A stretch of DNA of 43,011 nt from the NCBI GenBank assembly GCA_013044085.1, contig JABEVI010000034.1:1-43011 (forward strand). Reading direction: 5' to 3'. The DNA comes from Steroidobacteraceae bacterium. Its GTDB lineage: Bacteria; Pseudomonadota; Gammaproteobacteria; Steroidobacterales; Steroidobacteraceae. Made by a program: the position numbers and the translations under genes. The stretch's first letter is position 1; each line of letters opens with the position of its first letter. This document shows, one piece after another, positions 8,231 to 16,488 of the stretch. Below the pieces are notes generated by a model. The model was not told the DNA's origin. It worked only from the letters and a program-made list of their open reading frames with translations, and ran no database searches.

Positions 8231-10411
8231 TTACCCGAGGTCGAAGCGATCCAAATTCATCACCTTGTCCCAGGCCGACACGAAGTCGTTGACGAATTTC
8301 TCCTGCGCATCCGCGCTCGCATAGACTTCCGCCAACGCCCTCAGTTCGGCGTTCGATCCGAAGACGAGGTCGACACGGGTTCCGGTCCACTTCGCTTCGC
8401 CGGTTTTCGCATCCCGCCCCGCAAAGACGTCGCGGGCGTCGGAGACGGCCTGCCATTGCGTGCCCGGGTGCAGCAGATTGACGAAGAAGTCGTTGCTCAG
8501 CGTCCCCGGCCGTGTGGTGAAGACACCGTGCGGGGTTCGTCCGACGTTGGTGTCCAGCACGCGCAAGCCGCCCACGAGCACGGTCATCTCGGGTGCCGTC
8601 AGGGTCAGCAGCTGGGCCCGATCGACGAGCAGCGCTTCGGCCGGCGCGCGGCATCCTCCCCCTAGGTAATTGCGGAAGCCGTCGGCGATCGGTTCGAGCA
8701 CGGCGAAGGAGGCGACGTCGGTTTTTTCTTGCGAGGCGTCCATGCGTCCTGGCGTGAAGGGAACGCTCACGTCGTGGCCCGCGTTTTTTGCCGCCCGCTC
8801 GATGGCCGCGCAACCGGCGAGCACGATCAGGTCGGCGAGCGAGACCTTCTTGCCGCCGGACGCGGCGCCGTTGAACTTGCGCTGGATGCCCTCGAGGCAC
8901 TTCAATAGCTCGGCGAGCTGAACGGGCTGGTTCACCGCCCAGTCCTTCTGTGGTGCGAGGCGGATACGGCCGCCGTTTGCACCGCCGCGCTTGTCGGATC
9001 CACGGAAGGTGGATGCCGAGGCCCACGCGCCCGACACCATTTGCGCGACCGACAGGCCCGAAGCCAGGATCTTCACCTTCAGTGCGGCGATGTCACGCTC
9101 GTCGATCAAGGGGTGGTCGACCGCGGGGATGGGGTCCTGCCAGATCAGCGGCTCGGCCGGCACGTCCGGTCCAAGGTAGCGCGTGTGCGGCCCCATGTCG
9201 CGGTGGGTCAGCTTGAACCATGCCTGCGCGAATGCATCGGCGAATTGCTGCGGGTTGTCGTGAAAGCGCCGTGAGATTTTCTCGTAGGCCGGATCGACGC
9301 GCAGCGCCAGATCCGTGGTCAACATCGCCGGCGCATGACGCTTCGCCGGGTCGTGAGCGTCCGGGATGCTCCCCGCGCCCGCACCACTCTTCGGCATCCA
9401 TTGGTGGGCGCCGGCCGGGCTCTTGGTCAATTCCCATTCGTAGCCGAAGAGGTTTCGGAAGAATTCGTTGCTCCATTTCGTGGGCGTGGCGCTCCAGGTG
9501 ACCTCCAGACCGCTGCTGATCGTGTCCCCGCCCTTGCCGGTGCCGAACCGGTTCTTCCAGCCCAGGCCCTGTTCTTCGAGTTCGGCCGCTTCGGGCGCGA
9601 CGCCCACCAGCGAGGCATCGCCCGCGCCATGGGTTTTGCCGAAGGTGTGACCGCCGGCAATGAGCGCCACCGTCTCCTCGTCATTCATCGCCATGCGGGC
9701 GAAGGTCTCGCGAATGTCGCGCGCCGCGGCCAGCGGGTCGGGGTTACCCTCGGGCCCTTCCGGATTGACATAGATCAGGCCCATCTGCACGGCCGCGAGC
9801 GGGTTCTCGAGATTCCGGTCGCCGCTGTAGCGAGCGCCGGCACCGAGCCAGGTGCTCTCCGAACCCCAGTAGACGTCCTCTTCCGGGGCCCAGATGTCCT
9901 CGCGTCCGCCGCCGAAGCCGAAGGTCTTGAATCCCATCGACTCGAGTGCGACGTTGCCGGTGAGAATCATCAGATCGGCCCACGAGATGTTCCGGCCGTA
10001 CTTCTGTTTGATCGGCCAGAGAAGCCGGCGTGCTTTGTCGAGGTTGACGTTGTCCGGCCAGCTGTTCAAGGGAGCGAAGCGCTGATTGCCGCTGCCGGCG
10101 CCACCGCGGCCGTCGCCGGTGCGGTAGGTGCCGGCGCTGTGCCAGGCCATGCGGACGAACAAAGGCCCATAGTGACCGAAATCGGCCGGCCACCAGTCCT
10201 GCGAGTCGATCATCAGGGCCCGCAGATCCTTCTTCACCGCCGAAAGGTCCAGGCTCTTGAAGGCGGCGGCGTAATCGAAGTCTTTGTCGAGCGGATTGGA
10301 CAGGGGCGAGTGCTGGTGCAAGATGCGCAGGTTCAGCCGGCTTGGCCACCAGTCACGGTTCGAGGTGCCGCTGCCGGCGGCGTGATTGAAGGGACACTGG
10401 GCGTTGCTCAT
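8231..10411 (-). CDS. katG: Catalase-peroxidase KatG
   Basis: Haem enzyme that disproportionates hydrogen peroxide and acts as a broad peroxidase. From ATG 10411 (MSNAQCPFNHA) it is 726 residues, normal for the family; an in-frame upstream extension to 10465 looks non-coding and lacks KatG similarity. The distal site is RMAWHSAGTYR with Arg87, Trp90 and His91. Tyr214 in GLIYVNPEGPEG and the Met of RMAMNDEE complete the Trp-Tyr-Met cross-link needed for catalase activity, and AGGHTFGKTHG supplies the proximal His. The C-terminal, degenerate peroxidase domain is complete (SGAWASASTFRGSDKRGGANG onward to FDLG). A near-perfect OxyR element lies about 80 bp upstream, so peroxide induction by OxyR is likely although oxyR itself is not in the window. 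Confidence 0.98.
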   Translation of the reverse strand: MSNAQCPFNHAAGSGTSNRDWWPSRLNLRILHQHSPLSNPLDKDFDYAAAFKSLDLSAVKKDLRALMIDSQDWWPADFGHYGPLFVRMAWHSAGTYRTGDGRGGAGSGNQRFAPLNSWPDNVNLDKARRLLWPIKQKYGRNISWADLMILTGNVALESMGFKTFGFGGGREDIWAPEEDVYWGSESTWLGAGARYSGDRNLENPLAAVQMGLIYVNPEGPEGNPDPLAAARDIRETFARMAMNDEETVALIAGGHTFGKTHGAGDASLVGVAPEAAELEEQGLGWKNRFGTGKGGDTISSGLEVTWSATPTKWSNEFFRNLFGYEWELTKSPAGAHQWMPKSGAGAGSIPDAHDPAKRHAPAMLTTDLALRVDPAYEKISRRFHDNPQQFADAFAQAWFKLTHRDMGPHTRYLGPDVPAEPLIWQDPIPAVDHPLIDERDIAALKVKILASGLSVAQMVSGAWASASTFRGSDKRGGANGGRIRLAPQKDWAVNQPVQLAELLKCLEGIQRKFNGAASGGKKVSLADLIVLAGCAAIERAAKNAGHDVSVPFTPGRMDASQEKTDVASFAVLEPIADGFRNYLGGGCRAPAEALLVDRAQLLTLTAPEMTVLVGGLRVLDTNVGRTPHGVFTTRPGTLSNDFFVNLLHPGTQWQAVSDARDVFAGRDAKTGEAKWTGTRVDLVFGSNAELRALAEVYASADAQEKFVNDFVSAWDKVMNLDRFDLG

Positions 10412-10488
10412 GGCGTTCTCCGGTTTGGCGTCGTGAACACAGCATGGCCCATTCGGCGCAAGCATGGAAATGCATCGTTTTCATCGAA

Positions 10489-10509
10489 GCCATAGATGAA
10501 ATCTATGGC
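10489..10509. promoter_or_regulatory. OxyR-type binding element upstream of katG
   Basis: Perfect dyad GCCATAGAT-GAA-ATCTATGGC. Its core, ATAGATGAAATCTAT at 10492-10506, fits the OxyR half-operator ATAGnTnnnAnCTAT at every fixed position. It lies 81-95 bp upstream of the katG ATG. OxyR normally binds two such elements separated by 7 bp; the expected second copy on the katG side (10470-10484) matches at only about half the fixed positions, which is common for natural sites. Site is seen; OxyR control is inferred. Confidence 0.75.
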
Positions 10510-10542
10510 CAATGCATGGCGCCGGCGAATCGGCGCACCGCC

Positions 10543-12084
10543 TTAGCCCGCATAGTCTGCCGTGACGGTCGCGTCCGTCGCATCGGCGAGCCCGAGCGTG
10601 CGCAGCAGCGCCGTGGCGGCGATGGCGACCAGGAAATTCCACGCAAGCGCATACAGGCCGATGTACGCCGGGATGACGAAGCCGGCGAGGTGCAGCGCAT
10701 AGCCGGACTGCTGGAAGCCGCTCCGTGAGGCCGCCCAGATCCCCCAGCACAGGCCGACGGCCCAACCGAGCAGCAAGGCTTTCGGTTCGAACCAGCGGGT
10801 GTACAAGCCGGTCCCGACGGCCGGCAAGGTCTGCAGCACCAGCACGCCGCCGAGCAGTTGCAACTGGATCGCGAATTTCACCGGCAGGTAGACGACGAAC
10901 AGCAGCGCGCCGAACTTGACCATCAGGGACACGAGCTTGGCCACCTCAGTTTCGGTCTTGGCCGAACAGCCGGGCTTGATGTACGCCTTGTAGATGTTGC
11001 GGGTGAACAGATTGGCCGCGCCGATCGACATGATGGCGGCGGGCACCAGGGCGCCGATCGCCACCGCCGCGAAGCCGACGCCGACGAACCAGCCGGGGAA
11101 GAAATGCAGCAGCAGACCGGGCATCGCGAACTGCGGGCCGTAGCGCCGAAAGTACGGCTGCATATCAGGCAGCTTCTCGACGCCTGCCGCGTAGGCCACA
11201 TAACCGAGCAGTGCGATCAGGCCGAGCAGCATCGAGTAGGCCGGCAGGAAGACCAGATTGCGCCGCAGCGTCTTGGGGCTGTCCGCCGCCAGCACCGCGG
11301 TCGTCGCGTGCGGATAGAGCATCAACGCGAGCGCCGAGCCGAGCGCGAGCGTCGGGTAGAGCGACTGCAAGCCCAGATTGCCCGCCTTCACCGGCGGCAA
11401 CAACAGATGTGTCCGCGGAATCGACGCGAAGATCGCGCCGAAGCCGCCGAGTTTGATCGGCACGACGACGATGAGCGCGGCCACCGTGATGTACACCAAC
11501 AGATCCTTCACGACCGCGATCGAGGCCGGCGCCCGCAGTCCGCTCGTATAGGTGAACGCGGCGAGCACGACGAAGGCGACGATCAGCGGCAGATCGCCGA
11601 GCAGGCCATGTCCGCCCGTGAATCCAAGCGCCGCGACGACCACCTGAATGCCGACCAGCTGCAGCGCGATGTACGGCATCGTCGCGACGATGCCCGTGAG
11701 CGCGACCACGAGCGCGAGGGTCGGACTGCCGTAGCGGCCGGCGACGAAGTCGGCGGCGGTGACGTAGCCATGCGCCTTGGTCACCGACCAGAACCGCGGC
11801 AGAATGGAGAACACCAGTGGGTAGACGAGCACCGTGAAGGGAACGGCAAAGAAGCCGAGCGCCCCGGCGCCGAACACGAGCGCCGGCACGGCGATGAAGG
11901 TGTAGGCGGTATATAGGTCGCCGCCGATCAGAAACCAGGTGATCCACCCGCCGAACCGCCGACCTCCCAAGCCCCATTCGTGCAGGTGCCGCAGGTCGCC
12001 CCGGCGCCAGCGCGCCGAGAGGAACCCGAGAATGCTGACCAACACGAACAGCGCGACGAAGACCGCGGTCGCTACGACGTGCAT
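10543..12084 (-). CDS. Sodium:solute symporter family permease
   Basis: SSS-family (SLC5-like) inner-membrane carrier of 513 residues with about 13 hydrophobic segments. The start is ATG 12084 (MHVVATAVFVALFVLVSILGF); the frame is open further upstream, but there it overlaps the preceding DUF3311 gene in another frame and encodes no membrane sequence. Family marks are FGGWITWFLIGGDLYTAYTFIAVP near the start, the GYVTAADFVAGRYGSPTLAL segment, and NIYKAYIKPGCSAKTE late in the protein. Pairing with a DUF3311 gene is typical of the monocarboxylate/short organic acid branch (MctP-like), so lactate, pyruvate, acetate or a similar substrate is plausible. The first bases overlap the 3' end of the DUF3311 gene by 13 bp, so the two are co-translated. 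Confidence 0.9.
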   Translation of the reverse strand: MHVVATAVFVALFVLVSILGFLSARWRRGDLRHLHEWGLGGRRFGGWITWFLIGGDLYTAYTFIAVPALVFGAGALGFFAVPFTVLVYPLVFSILPRFWSVTKAHGYVTAADFVAGRYGSPTLALVVALTGIVATMPYIALQLVGIQVVVAALGFTGGHGLLGDLPLIVAFVVLAAFTYTSGLRAPASIAVVKDLLVYITVAALIVVVPIKLGGFGAIFASIPRTHLLLPPVKAGNLGLQSLYPTLALGSALALMLYPHATTAVLAADSPKTLRRNLVFLPAYSMLLGLIALLGYVAYAAGVEKLPDMQPYFRRYGPQFAMPGLLLHFFPGWFVGVGFAAVAIGALVPAAIMSIGAANLFTRNIYKAYIKPGCSAKTETEVAKLVSLMVKFGALLFVVYLPVKFAIQLQLLGGVLVLQTLPAVGTGLYTRWFEPKALLLGWAVGLCWGIWAASRSGFQQSGYALHLAGFVIPAYIGLYALAWNFLVAIAATALLRTLGLADATDATVTADYAG

Positions 12085-12323
12085 GCGTTCACGCGGTATG
12101 CGATGCCGATGCACAGCCCCGACAGGGGCACCCAGATCAGCTGCCACCAGTAAAAGAACGGCACGCCGAACAGAGAGGGCGCGCTGAGGTCGTAGAAGGG
12201 CGCGATCAGCACCGCAACACACGGAATGGCCAGCAGGATCACCTGCGCGAGGCGCAGCTTGCGGGCCTTCGGCGTCACCGCGCCGTCACCGAGCGAGCTG
12301 AGGGCTACGAAACATGGTTTCAT
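12072..12323 (-). CDS. DUF3311 small membrane protein
   Basis: Protein of 83 residues with two hydrophobic segments. It has the DUF3311 pattern: a first helix (VILLAIPCVAVLIAPFY), then SLFGVPFFYWWQLIWVPLSG and a second helix ending in a basic/polar tail. It is encoded just before, and overlaps by 13 bp, a sodium:solute symporter, the standard context for this family; it is thought to be an auxiliary subunit of that carrier, much like the small partners of other two-component symporters. Start ATG 12323 is the first available; an internal start is possible because the first 20 residues are not strongly family-like. The 77 bp to the divergent methyltransferase gene must hold both promoters. Confidence 0.85.
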   Translation of the reverse strand: MKPCFVALSSLGDGAVTPKARKLRLAQVILLAIPCVAVLIAPFYDLSAPSLFGVPFFYWWQLIWVPLSGLCIGIAYRVNACTS

Positions 12324-12400
12324 GATCGCTCGAACGCCCCAACCCGGTCAATTGCCGGGCGTGTTAGAGTCCGTCGTGCCTGGCCACGGGGGGGATCCGC

Positions 12401-13111
12401 ATGCCGACTTTCGAGGGGCTGGCCCCCGCGCCGACCAATTTCTTCATGACGATTCGCGATGTGGCCTATTGGGTCCGTTCTGCCCGGGCCGACGCGCGCC
12501 TGGATCGGCTGAGTCAGGAGGGACAGGCCGGGTCGGCGTTCGATGATCTGTACGCCGACACCCACGACCCCTTCGGTGTCGAGCTGCCCCAATACCGCTA
12601 TCAGCAGCGAAAGTATGCCTGTCTGCTCTCGATGCTGCCGAATCGCCGCTACCGGAACATCCTCGACATCGGCTGCGGCCTCGGCACATTCACGCGCAAG
12701 CTCGCCCCGTTCGGCGAGCGGGTGCTGGGTACCGACATTTCCGGCGAGGCGATCCGCCAGGCGACGCGCCTGTCCGCCGGCCATCCGAACGTGAGCTACC
12801 TGCAGCGGGACATGCTCGAGGCCGCCCCCCAGGAGTCCGCGTACGATTTGATCATCATTGCCGACACGCTGTACTACGTGAAGTCGAGGAGTCCGGCGGC
12901 ATTGAAGCTGTTCGCCGGCAAGATCGCCTCGATCCTGACGCCGGACGGACTGGTCCTCGTCGTCAATCATTATTTTTTCGGGATCGACCTCGCGTCGCGG
13001 GAAACCCGTGGCATTCACGATGCGTTCCGCTCGGCATCAGGTCTCGACTGCATGGCCGAATTCCGCCGCGCCTTCTTCTTGGCCACGCTCCTGCAGCGCG
13101 CGGCGTCCTGA
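12401..13111 (+). CDS. Class I SAM-dependent methyltransferase, NodS-like
   Basis: Cytosolic methyltransferase of 236 residues. The SAM-binding motif I is ILDIGCGLGTFTRKL with the glycines at residues 91-95. An acidic residue ends the second strand (VLGTDISGEAIRQA) and the post-motif strand is YDLIIIADTLYYV. The overall layout, including an N-terminal FDDLYADTHDPFGVE and Y-rich helix before motif I, resembles the NodS/UbiE-like group. The acceptor is unknown. The start at 12401 has a G-rich ribosome site (GGGGGGATCCGC) in front. It is a single gene divergent from the DUF3311/symporter pair and convergent with fumC, so context gives no clue to the substrate. Confidence 0.8.
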   Translation: MPTFEGLAPAPTNFFMTIRDVAYWVRSARADARLDRLSQEGQAGSAFDDLYADTHDPFGVELPQYRYQQRKYACLLSMLPNRRYRNILDIGCGLGTFTRKLAPFGERVLGTDISGEAIRQATRLSAGHPNVSYLQRDMLEAAPQESAYDLIIIADTLYYVKSRSPAALKLFAGKIASILTPDGLVLVVNHYFFGIDLASRETRGIHDAFRSASGLDCMAEFRRAFFLATLLQRAAS

Positions 13112-13135
13112 GCGCGTTGAGCGGTCCGGCGCTGC

Positions 13136-13155
13136 GCCCGGTCTTCAGGCCGGGC
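13136..13155. terminator. Short hairpin between methyltransferase gene and fumC
   Basis: GCCCGG (13136-13141) pairs with CCGGGC (13150-13155) over an 8-nt loop, in the 33 bp between the convergent genes, and covers the fumC stop codon. It has no T tract and is short, so a terminator role is only suggested by its place. Confidence 0.3.
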
Positions 13156-14545
13156 CGAGCATCGAGTCCGGCCGCACCCAGAGGTCGAACTGCGCTTCAC
13201 TGAGGAAACCGAGCTCGAGCGCCGCCTGCTTGAGCGTGCCGCCGCTTTCATGCGCTCGGCGGGCGATCTGCGCCGCCTTGTCGTAACCGATGTGCGGGCT
13301 CAGCGCCGTCACCAGCATCAGCGAATTTTGCAGCAACTCCTCGATGCGCCGGCGGTCGGGCTCGATGCCGGCGACGCAGTGCTCGGTGAAACTCGCCGCC
13401 GCATCGGCGAGCAGGCCGATCGACTGCAGCAACCCGTGGATGATCACGGGCTTCATCGCGTTCAATTCCAGCTGACCCTGGCTGCCGGCGATCGTGATGA
13501 TCAGGTGATTGCCGATCACCTGCGCCGCGACCATCAACAGCGCCTCGATCTGGGTCGGATTGACCTTGCCCGGCATGATGGAGGAGCCGGGTTCGTTCGC
13601 CGGCAGGTGCAGTTCGCCCAGGCCGCAGCGCGGGCCGGAAGCGAGCAGGCGCAGGTCGCCGCCGATCTTGGTGAACGATGCCGCCAGCACGTTGAGTGCG
13701 CCGGATAGTTCGACGAGCGTGTCGTGCGCGGCGAGCGCCTCGAACTTGTCGGCGGCGGTGGTGAATGGCAGCCCGGTGAGGCGCGCGATGGTCCCGGCAA
13801 TGCGCTCGTCGAACCCCGGCCGGGTGTTCACGCCGGTGCCGACCGCCGTGCCGCCCTGGGCCAGCCGGTAGAGGCGTGGCAGGCAGGCCTCGATGCGCTC
13901 CATCCCGAGTTCGACCTGGCGCGCGTAGCCGCCGAACTCCTGGCCGAGGGCGAGCGGCGTCGCATCCTGCAGATGGGTTCGGCCGATCTTGACGATCGTC
14001 GCGAAGGCGCCGGCCTTGGCGGCGAGCGCGGCGTGCAGTTGGCGCAGTGCCGGCAGCAACCGCCGCTGCACCTCCCCGGCGGCGGCGACGTGCATCGCGG
14101 TCGGGAAACTGTCGTTGGAGGATTGGCCGCGATTGACGTCGTCGTTCGGATGCACCGGCTGGCTGCCGCCGCGGCCGGCGCCGAGCAGTTCATTGGCGCG
14201 ACCGGCCAGCACCTCGTTCATGTTCATGTGGGTTTGCGTCCCCGATCCGGTCTGCCAGATGACGAGCGGGAATTCGTCGTCATGCCGTCCGGCGATCACC
14301 TCATCGGCCGCCGCGACGATCGCCGCGCCGATTCGCGGGTCGAGTTCGCCGATTTGCATGTTGACAAGAGCGGCCGCCTTCTTCTGCACGGCCAGCGCGT
14401 GGATCAACGTGAGCGGCATGCGTTCGGTGCCGATACGAAAATTCTCGAGCGAGCGTTGTGTTTGCGCTCCCCAATAATGTGCGGCTGGCACCTGTACCGC
14501 GCCCATGCTGTCGTGCTCGATGCGGATGCTCGTGGTGGCTTCCAT
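13145..14545 (-). CDS. fumC: Fumarate hydratase, class II
   Basis: Iron-independent fumarase of the TCA cycle, 466 residues, interconverting fumarate and malate as a cytosolic homotetramer. Seen in order: the N-terminal MGAVQVPAAHYWGAQTQRSL, WQTGSGTQTHMNMNEV, the Asn-rich HPNDDVNRGQSSND, KIGRTHLQDATPL with the catalytic His, and the superfamily signature GSSIMPGKVNPTQ carrying the catalytic Ser loop. The end, GFLSEAQFDLWVRPDSMLGP, is typical of FumC and argues against aspartase or argininosuccinate lyase. FumC is often induced by superoxide or iron shortage; no SoxR or Fur site was recognised. It stands alone on this strand between two genes on the other strand. Confidence 0.96.
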   Translation of the reverse strand: MEATTSIRIEHDSMGAVQVPAAHYWGAQTQRSLENFRIGTERMPLTLIHALAVQKKAAALVNMQIGELDPRIGAAIVAAADEVIAGRHDDEFPLVIWQTGSGTQTHMNMNEVLAGRANELLGAGRGGSQPVHPNDDVNRGQSSNDSFPTAMHVAAAGEVQRRLLPALRQLHAALAAKAGAFATIVKIGRTHLQDATPLALGQEFGGYARQVELGMERIEACLPRLYRLAQGGTAVGTGVNTRPGFDERIAGTIARLTGLPFTTAADKFEALAAHDTLVELSGALNVLAASFTKIGGDLRLLASGPRCGLGELHLPANEPGSSIMPGKVNPTQIEALLMVAAQVIGNHLIITIAGSQGQLELNAMKPVIIHGLLQSIGLLADAAASFTEHCVAGIEPDRRRIEELLQNSLMLVTALSPHIGYDKAAQIARRAHESGGTLKQAALELGFLSEAQFDLWVRPDSMLGPA

Positions 14546-14702
14546 GGTGCAAGTCTCGCGGCGGTGGTGTTGCGTTCATGGTAGCGCGCGGCGCCGAACG
14601 GCGCATGGAGCCGCAGGCTTGACGGGGCAGTCCTTGCAAGGTTCAATCGACGCCATTCGCGGCGGACGTGTGCACCGGACCCGTCGGGAATCGAAGGACA
14701 CC

Positions 14703-15248
14703 ATGAACAAGATCACGCCCCGCGAATTTCGCAACGCCTTCGTTGCGGTCATGCAAGCGGAGGGCGACAACTTTCGCGCGGCCCTGGGCTTCGAGACCAA
14801 ATCCTACAATTTCTACATGCGGACGACGATTTATCCGCGAGTGGCGAGGAAGCTGGGATTGTCGTCCTGGAAGAGGGAGTACTACACGCTCGACGGCATG
14901 CTGTACGAGGAGCGCGGTGTCGATGACACCGGCAAGTACGCGAGCTACGCGAACTGGATTTCGGTCGCGATCGAACATGAGAACGATGCAGCGCGCGCCC
15001 ATGAAAAGATGAACAAGCTGCAGTCCTTCAACGCGCCACTCAAGGTCTTGATCACTTACGCGGCCGAGGGGCCCGGTGCGGAAAAATTGCTCGGAAAATA
15101 CGAAAATCTGATCAAGACCTCGGACGTATTCAATGACATCGCCACGTTGCGCCAACAACTCGTCATTCTCGGCACGCCGAAGACCGTCCTCGAATGGCGG
15201 TTCTACGCCTACGAAAACGATGGCTTCGTGCTGATGCTGCCGGGTTAG
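14703..15248 (+). CDS. Unknown 181-residue protein
   Basis: I do not recognise this family. The frame is open from 14505, but that part lies opposite the fumC start; ATG 14703 follows AAGGACACC, a good ribosome site, and codon use becomes typical there. The protein is soluble, with no signal peptide, membrane segment or Cys cluster. It is rich in aromatic residues and Lys compared with neighbours (for example KSYNFYMRTTIYPRV and WKREYYTLDGMLYEE) and looks like a single alpha/beta domain. Its last bases (TTAG) overlap the stop of the convergent glycosyltransferase gene. It has its own promoter region of about 150 bp shared with divergent fumC. That it is real is supported by start, length and base composition; function is open. 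Confidence 0.65.
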   Translation: MNKITPREFRNAFVAVMQAEGDNFRAALGFETKSYNFYMRTTIYPRVARKLGLSSWKREYYTLDGMLYEERGVDDTGKYASYANWISVAIEHENDAARAHEKMNKLQSFNAPLKVLITYAAEGPGAEKLLGKYENLIKTSDVFNDIATLRQQLVILGTPKTVLEWRFYAYENDGFVLMLPG

Positions 15249-16402
15249 CGGCGCCCGATCCGGGCCTCGATCAATTCGAGAAACGAAACGCTCTTTTCCC
15301 GCCAGGACAGGCCGCGCAGCAGGTCGGCGACTGCCGTCAGGCGCTCGTGTCGATCATCGTGGAGCGCACGGCGCAGGGCGTCGACCCATTCGTCGGCGCG
15401 GCCGGCAATCCGCACCAGAGGGCCGCGTCGCGCGGATTCGGCCAGAGCGGAACTGACCACGGGCCGGCCCGTCGCCAGGTACTCGTTCAGCTTGAGCGGG
15501 GAGATGGTCTGCGTGAATTCATTGACCCGGTAGGGAATGATCAGGACATCGACGCCGTCGACGAAAGGCGGCAGTTCCGTGTAAGGCAGCGATCCGATCC
15601 GGATGATATTCGGGCAGGACGCGCTCTGCGCCAGCGCAGCCACCTGCGGCCCGGCGAGCACGAAGGTCCACTCCGGCATGCGACGGGCAATCTGTGCGAG
15701 CAGCGCATCGTCCACCCGTTCATCGAGCAGTCCGAAGAAGCCGGCCCTGGGCTTCGGCAGGCTTGCGAGCCTCGGGTGCTCCCGGCCGCAAGGTCCCGCG
15801 AAGTGCTCGGCGTCGACGCCGTGATCGAAGCGCAACGTCGGCTTGCCCGAGGACCGCAGCGCTTCGAACAGCGCCCCGGACGTGGCCAGGAGAACGTCGG
15901 CGCGCGCGATCAGGCGGGCCTCCATCCGCTGTACGACCCGCCGGTCGTTGCCGGGCCATGCCGCGAAATCATCGACGCAGTAATAGACGATCAAAGAAGC
16001 GTCGAGGTGGTCGACGACGTCGCACGCATTCGGTACGGTGGTGACCACCACGGGCCGGCTCATGCCGTGGTGCGTGAGCGCCGAGCGGATGACGCGAATC
16101 GCGGACCAATCGTTGAACGCGCGCGCCGCACCAAGGCCCGGCAGGGGCAGCATAGGTGGCTGCACTATCACGAGATTTTCAGGTGGCACTGAACCGCGGG
16201 GGCCGCCCGCCGCCGGGGTCCGGCGCAGCATGTGACGTAGTTTTCGCGCCGCCTTGCGCAGGTCGGCGGCGTTCAACCGCGGTCTGCGCATGCCCACGGT
16301 GTTCACCCAGAGAACCCGGTGGTCGCGGGCGATTTGTCGAAACAAGTGCTGGGAACTGGATGGGTGTTCGCCCCAGTCATCCGAGAACACGATGAAATCC
16401 AT
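15245..16402 (-). CDS. Glycosyltransferase, GT4/TuaH-like
   Basis: Retaining, GT-B fold glycosyltransferase of 385 residues, cytosolic or membrane-associated. N-terminal domain opens with MDFIVFSDDWGEHPSSSQHLF and VLWVNTVG; the C-terminal nucleotide-sugar domain holds RFDHGVDAEHF, GFFGLLDERVDDALL, the strand WTFVLAGPQV and IGSLPYTELPPFVDGVDVLIIPY. The expected EX7E-type end is PLKLNEYLATGRPVVSS, where KLNEYLA carries the conserved Glu. Such enzymes act in exopolysaccharide, lipopolysaccharide or lipid glycosylation. No other sugar genes adjoin, so the acceptor is unknown. The ATG at 16402 fits the family's start. A CACCGG-C-CCGGTG dyad lies at 16453-16465 upstream; I cannot assign it. Confidence 0.85.
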   Translation of the reverse strand: MDFIVFSDDWGEHPSSSQHLFRQIARDHRVLWVNTVGMRRPRLNAADLRKAARKLRHMLRRTPAAGGPRGSVPPENLVIVQPPMLPLPGLGAARAFNDWSAIRVIRSALTHHGMSRPVVVTTVPNACDVVDHLDASLIVYYCVDDFAAWPGNDRRVVQRMEARLIARADVLLATSGALFEALRSSGKPTLRFDHGVDAEHFAGPCGREHPRLASLPKPRAGFFGLLDERVDDALLAQIARRMPEWTFVLAGPQVAALAQSASCPNIIRIGSLPYTELPPFVDGVDVLIIPYRVNEFTQTISPLKLNEYLATGRPVVSSALAESARRGPLVRIAGRADEWVDALRRALHDDRHERLTAVADLLRGLSWREKSVSFLELIEARIGRR

Positions 16403-16488
16403 GGCTCTCCGTGGAGTTGAGCGCCGTCAAGCGTTGCCCGCAGGCATGTTAACACCGGCCCGGTGGACTGGTGCTCCAAGGCGATCGG

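Noticed and set aside
10858..11916. Plus-strand open frame of 352 codons opposite the sodium:solute symporter
   Set aside because: Composition dominated by Arg, Gln, Glu and His, as expected from reading a membrane-protein gene backwards.
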